Assembly: GCF_022354825.1 (NCBI RefSeq) | Contig: NZ_CP031168.1 | Location: forward strand, 1,551,501 to 1,615,500 | Length of the DNA stretch: 64,000 nucleotides | Reading direction: 5' to 3' | Source: Paenibacillus sp. H1-7 | GTDB taxonomy: Bacteria > Bacillota > Bacilli > Paenibacillales > NBRC-103111 | Shown: positions 61,361 to 64,000 of the stretch, one piece after another | Numbering within the stretch: position 1 is the first letter of the stretch | Layout of the letters: every line of letters begins with the position of its first letter | Notes under the pieces: generated by a model | What the model was told of the DNA's origin: nothing | What the model saw: only the letters and a program-made list of their open reading frames with translations | Database searches by the model: none | Translations under genes and position numbers: made by a program

Positions 61361-61651
61361 ATGTTCAAGACCCCTATCGGGCGTTTCCGTGCTGTCGGGT
61401 TATATGAGGGAATTTCCTACCTCGTGCTTTTGGCAATCGCTATGCCGCTGAAATATTTTGCCGATTTTCCGCAAGCGGTTAAAGTCGTCGGCATGCTTCA
61501 CGGCGTGTTGTTCGTCCTCTACATGCTGGCTCTGGCACATGTCATTTTGGTTCACCGCTGGAATATCGTGAAAATTTTCGGAGCCATTATCGCGTCGCTT
61601 GTACCGTTCGGAACGTTCGTGCTGGATGCCAAGCTGCGCAAGCAATCTTAA
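61361..61651 (+). CDS. DUF3817 domain integral membrane protein
   Basis: The 96-residue protein has three membrane spans. RAVGLYEGISYLVLLAIAMPLKY and VKVVGMLHGVLFVLYMLAL are characteristic of DUF3817, an uncharacterised membrane domain. The second ATG (61361) is preferred over the upstream ATG at 61340 because AGGATGGTG lies just before it and the family begins near there. It stands alone between two terminators. Confidence 0.85.
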   Translation: MFKTPIGRFRAVGLYEGISYLVLLAIAMPLKYFADFPQAVKVVGMLHGVLFVLYMLALAHVILVHRWNIVKIFGAIIASLVPFGTFVLDAKLRKQS

Positions 61652-61675
61652 TCTTAATCGTGTCTACCATGGACA

Positions 61676-61705
61676 AGCTGACGCTGTAGAGGTGTCGGCT
61701 TTTTG
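61676..61705 (+). terminator. Terminator after the DUF3817 gene
   Basis: AGCTGAC pairs with GTCGGCT (one G-T pair), followed by TTTTTG. Confidence 0.6.
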
Positions 61706-61860
61706 CTTTTTTCGGGTGTCGGGACGTTTACCTTAGTTTTATGCAAAATCATGTGAGCATTCTACATGGTATTTAACGTCCAACTCTCTTACAATAGAAA
61801 AGATGTACTTAATTAGATTTGCAAATGCAACAACTCTATATAGTTGGAAGGAGTCTCATC

Positions 61861-64000
61861 ATGACCAGTTTACAGAAAGAATCGGCAGCTCGCTCAACCT
61901 TATGGTATGAGCAACCGGCTAGCAAGTGGCAGGAGGCTCTTCCTATCGGAAATGGGCGTCTTGGCGGGATGATTTATGGGACGGTAGCCCAGGAGAAAAT
62001 TCAATTGAATGAGGATACCGTGTGGTACGGCGGTCCAAAAAAGGCGAACAACAAGGAAGCGCAGCAGCATTTGGCCGAAATTCGCCGGCTGTTGTTCGAA
62101 GGCAAGCAGCAGGAAGCGGAGCATCTGGCTCGTATGGCTCTTATGTCCGCCCCCAAATATTTGCACCCGTATCAGCCTTTGGGCGACTTGCTGTTTTATT
62201 TCTTGAATCATAACCAAAAAGCAGAACATTACCGCAGAGAGCTGGACTTGGAGACGGCTGCCGCTAGCGTTAGCTATCAAATAGACGGGTACGATTATAA
62301 AAGGGAATATTTCAGCAGCACGGTAGACGGCGTCATGGCGATCCGTCTGACCACGAATAACCCGGGCGGGCTTACGTTCAGCGTTCATTTCATGCGCAGA
62401 CCGTTCGACGGCGGCTCCAAAAGTATCGGATCGGATACGATCATGATGCTTGGCGAATGCGGCAGGGACGGCGTTCAATTCCGTGCCGGGCTGAAGGCGA
62501 TCGTAAATGGCGGTTCGGTCCGTACGATCGGCGACTTCCTGTCTGTGGAGCAGGCGAGTGAAGTAACACTGCTTCTGGCGGCCAATACGACGTTCCGCTA
62601 TGACGATCCGGAGAAGCATTGTCTGGAGCAGCTGACGCAAGCAGCGCACAAATCGTACGAGCAGCTGAAGCGCGATCACGTAGCGGACTATTCGGCGAAG
62701 TTCGGCCGTGTCCGTCTGGAGCTGACTTCTCCATCCGATTCTGCAGCACAAGCGCTACCTACCGACGTTCGGCTGAACAAAGTTCAGGAAGGGAACGACG
62801 ACTTGGGGCTTGTACAGCTGTTCTTTGATTTCGGAAGGTACTTGCTCTTATCCTGCTCCCGTCCGGGCAGCTTCGCGGCGAACCTGCAGGGCATTTGGAA
62901 CGATAACTATACGCCGCCTTGGGAATCGAAGTTTACGATCAATATCAATACGGAAATGAACTACTGGCCGGCCGAGCTGACGAACTTAGCGGAATGCCAC
63001 GAGCCTCTCTTCGATCTGATCGAGAGCATGCTTCCGAACGGCAGAGTGACGGCACGCGACGTCTATGGCTGTGACGGCTTCGTTGCCCACCACAACACGA
63101 ACCTGTGGGGCGATACGCATGTTGAGGGCATTTTGGTAACGGCGTCCATCTGGCCGCTCGGAGCCGCCTGGCTGTCGCTTCATCTATGGGAGCATTACCG
63201 CTTCGGATTGGACCGCAGCTTCCTGGCCGAGCGCGCTTATCCGATTATGAAGGAAGCGGCCCAATTCCTGCTGCAATATATGGTCGAGGATCCGAAGGGA
63301 CGCCTCGTAACGGGACCGTCCATCTCGCCGGAAAACAAGTTCATCCTTCCGGACGGGACTCAGGGCAACTTGTGCATGGGACCTGCCATGGATATGCAGA
63401 TCGTGTACACGCTGTTTACGGCATGCACCGATGCGGCGAATGCGCTCGGTATCGACCAATCGTTCCGTGAAGAGCTCGCCACTGCATTGGAGCGGATTCC
63501 GAAGCCGACCATCGGCAAGCACGGACAAATTATGGAATGGCTCGAGGATTACGAGGAGCACGATCCGGGCCACCGCCACATCTCGCAGCTGTTCGCGCTG
63601 CATCCGGGCGAAATGATTCATGCCCGTCATACGCCTGAACTCGCAACGGCAGCCAGACGGACGCTGGAGCGCCGTCTATCTAACGGGGGCGGCCATACCG
63701 GCTGGAGCCGTGCATGGATTATCAATTTCTGGGCGAGACTCGGCGAAGGCGATACCGCTTACGAGAATGTGCGCGCATTGCTGGCGAAATCGACTTACCC
63801 GAACTTGTTCGACGCGCATCCGCCGTTCCAAATCGACGGCAATTTCGGCGGCACGGCGGGTATTGCCGAGATGCTGCTGCAGTCTCACGGCGGGGAGCTC
63901 GCGCTGCTGCCTGCGCTGCCGAAGGCTTGGGCCGAAGGCAAAATCAGCGGCTTGCGCGCCCGCGGTGGGTACGAGGTTGACCTGGAGTGGAAGCAGGGCG
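61861..64000 (+). CDS. GH95 family glycoside hydrolase, probable alpha-L-fucosidase (partial, runs off the window)
   Basis: The open frame runs from ATG 61861 (RBS GGAAGGAG) to the window end: 713 codons without a stop. No signal peptide is seen, so it may act inside the cell. The N-terminal beta-sandwich ([37 protein letters not shown]) and the (alpha/alpha)6 barrel are present with all catalytic features known from Bifidobacterium AfcA: Asn residues in [10 protein letters not shown] (about 363-372), the acid Glu in SPENKF (about 491) and the Asp in FQIDGNFGG (about 656). GH95 inverts alpha-1,2-linked fucosides or galactosides. The last part of the protein lies outside the window. Confidence 0.93.
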   Translation, partial: MTSLQKESAARSTLWYEQPASKWQEALPIGNGRLGGMIYGTVAQEKIQLNEDTVWYGGPKKANNKEAQQHLAEIRRLLFEGKQQEAEHLARMALMSAPKYLHPYQPLGDLLFYFLNHNQKAEHYRRELDLETAAASVSYQIDGYDYKREYFSSTVDGVMAIRLTTNNPGGLTFSVHFMRRPFDGGSKSIGSDTIMMLGECGRDGVQFRAGLKAIVNGGSVRTIGDFLSVEQASEVTLLLAANTTFRYDDPEKHCLEQLTQAAHKSYEQLKRDHVADYSAKFGRVRLELTSPSDSAAQALPTDVRLNKVQEGNDDLGLVQLFFDFGRYLLLSCSRPGSFAANLQGIWNDNYTPPWESKFTININTEMNYWPAELTNLAECHEPLFDLIESMLPNGRVTARDVYGCDGFVAHHNTNLWGDTHVEGILVTASIWPLGAAWLSLHLWEHYRFGLDRSFLAERAYPIMKEAAQFLLQYMVEDPKGRLVTGPSISPENKFILPDGTQGNLCMGPAMDMQIVYTLFTACTDAANALGIDQSFREELATALERIPKPTIGKHGQIMEWLEDYEEHDPGHRHISQLFALHPGEMIHARHTPELATAARRTLERRLSNGGGHTGWSRAWIINFWARLGEGDTAYENVRALLAKSTYPNLFDAHPPFQIDGNFGGTAGIAEMLLQSHGGELALLPALPKAWAEGKISGLRARGGYEVDLEWKQG

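Overview
The window looks like chromosome of an endospore-forming member of the Bacillales, most likely Paenibacillus or a close relative. Supporting signs are Gram-positive ribosome binding sites, Bacillales-type regulators (AbrB, TnrA-like MerR, YesM/YesN pairs), sporulation-associated proteins (PrkA, YhbH, SpoVR), an aa3 quinol oxidase (QoxABCD), an Mn-dependent pyrophosphatase and many sugar-handling genes. No rRNA, tRNA, prophage, intact insertion sequence or CRISPR array was seen. The call rests on reading the proteins, not on a database search.

Positions 1-13 kb hold mostly housekeeping genes: the tail of a membrane protein, aroF, a long-form glutamine synthetase glnA with a GlnR/TnrA operator, a GNAT-comB pair, an exported DUF1800/DUF1501 pair, a palindromic repeat array, thpR, serC, an orphan OmpR-type regulator, trmL and an AbrB-like regulator. 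Positions 12-21 kb hold a phosphodiester glycosidase, a coiled-coil membrane protein and a YesN/YesM two-component system divergent from a sugar ABC transporter (two permeases, then the binding lipoprotein; no ATPase gene). Positions 21-31 kb carry an MFS transporter, a thioredoxin-reductase-like flavoprotein, a polysaccharide deacetylase, a DUF2161 protein, a G1P dehydrogenase (AraM), a second large repeat array in the opposite orientation, and prkA.

Positions 30-46 kb hold a LytTR-PAS-histidine kinase fusion, small membrane and unknown proteins, a DUF2334/FG-GAP secreted protein, a cell-wall amidase, an orphan response regulator, a short TnrA-like regulator behind its own GlnR/TnrA box, an oxidoreductase-cupin fusion next to a large glycoside hydrolase, glutaminase, a methyltransferase and ppaC. 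Positions 46-55 kb hold yhbH-spoVR, a broken gene, a stalk-domain protein and the qox operon. From 55.8 kb to the end is a carbohydrate region: a UxaC-like isomerase, a Gfo/Idh/MocA oxidoreductase, an AraC-type response regulator, an epimerase, an aldo/keto reductase, a DUF3817 membrane protein and the start of a GH95 fucosidase.

Three themes stand out. (1) Nitrogen control: a GSI-beta type glutamine synthetase and a tail-less TnrA-like regulator each sit behind a perfect TGTNA-N7-TNACA operator. (2) Two families of intergenic palindromic repeats, each present at least twice, with regular spacing. (3) Two sugar loci built on paralogous Gfo/Idh/MocA oxidoreductases, each next to (alpha/alpha)6-type glycoside hydrolases.
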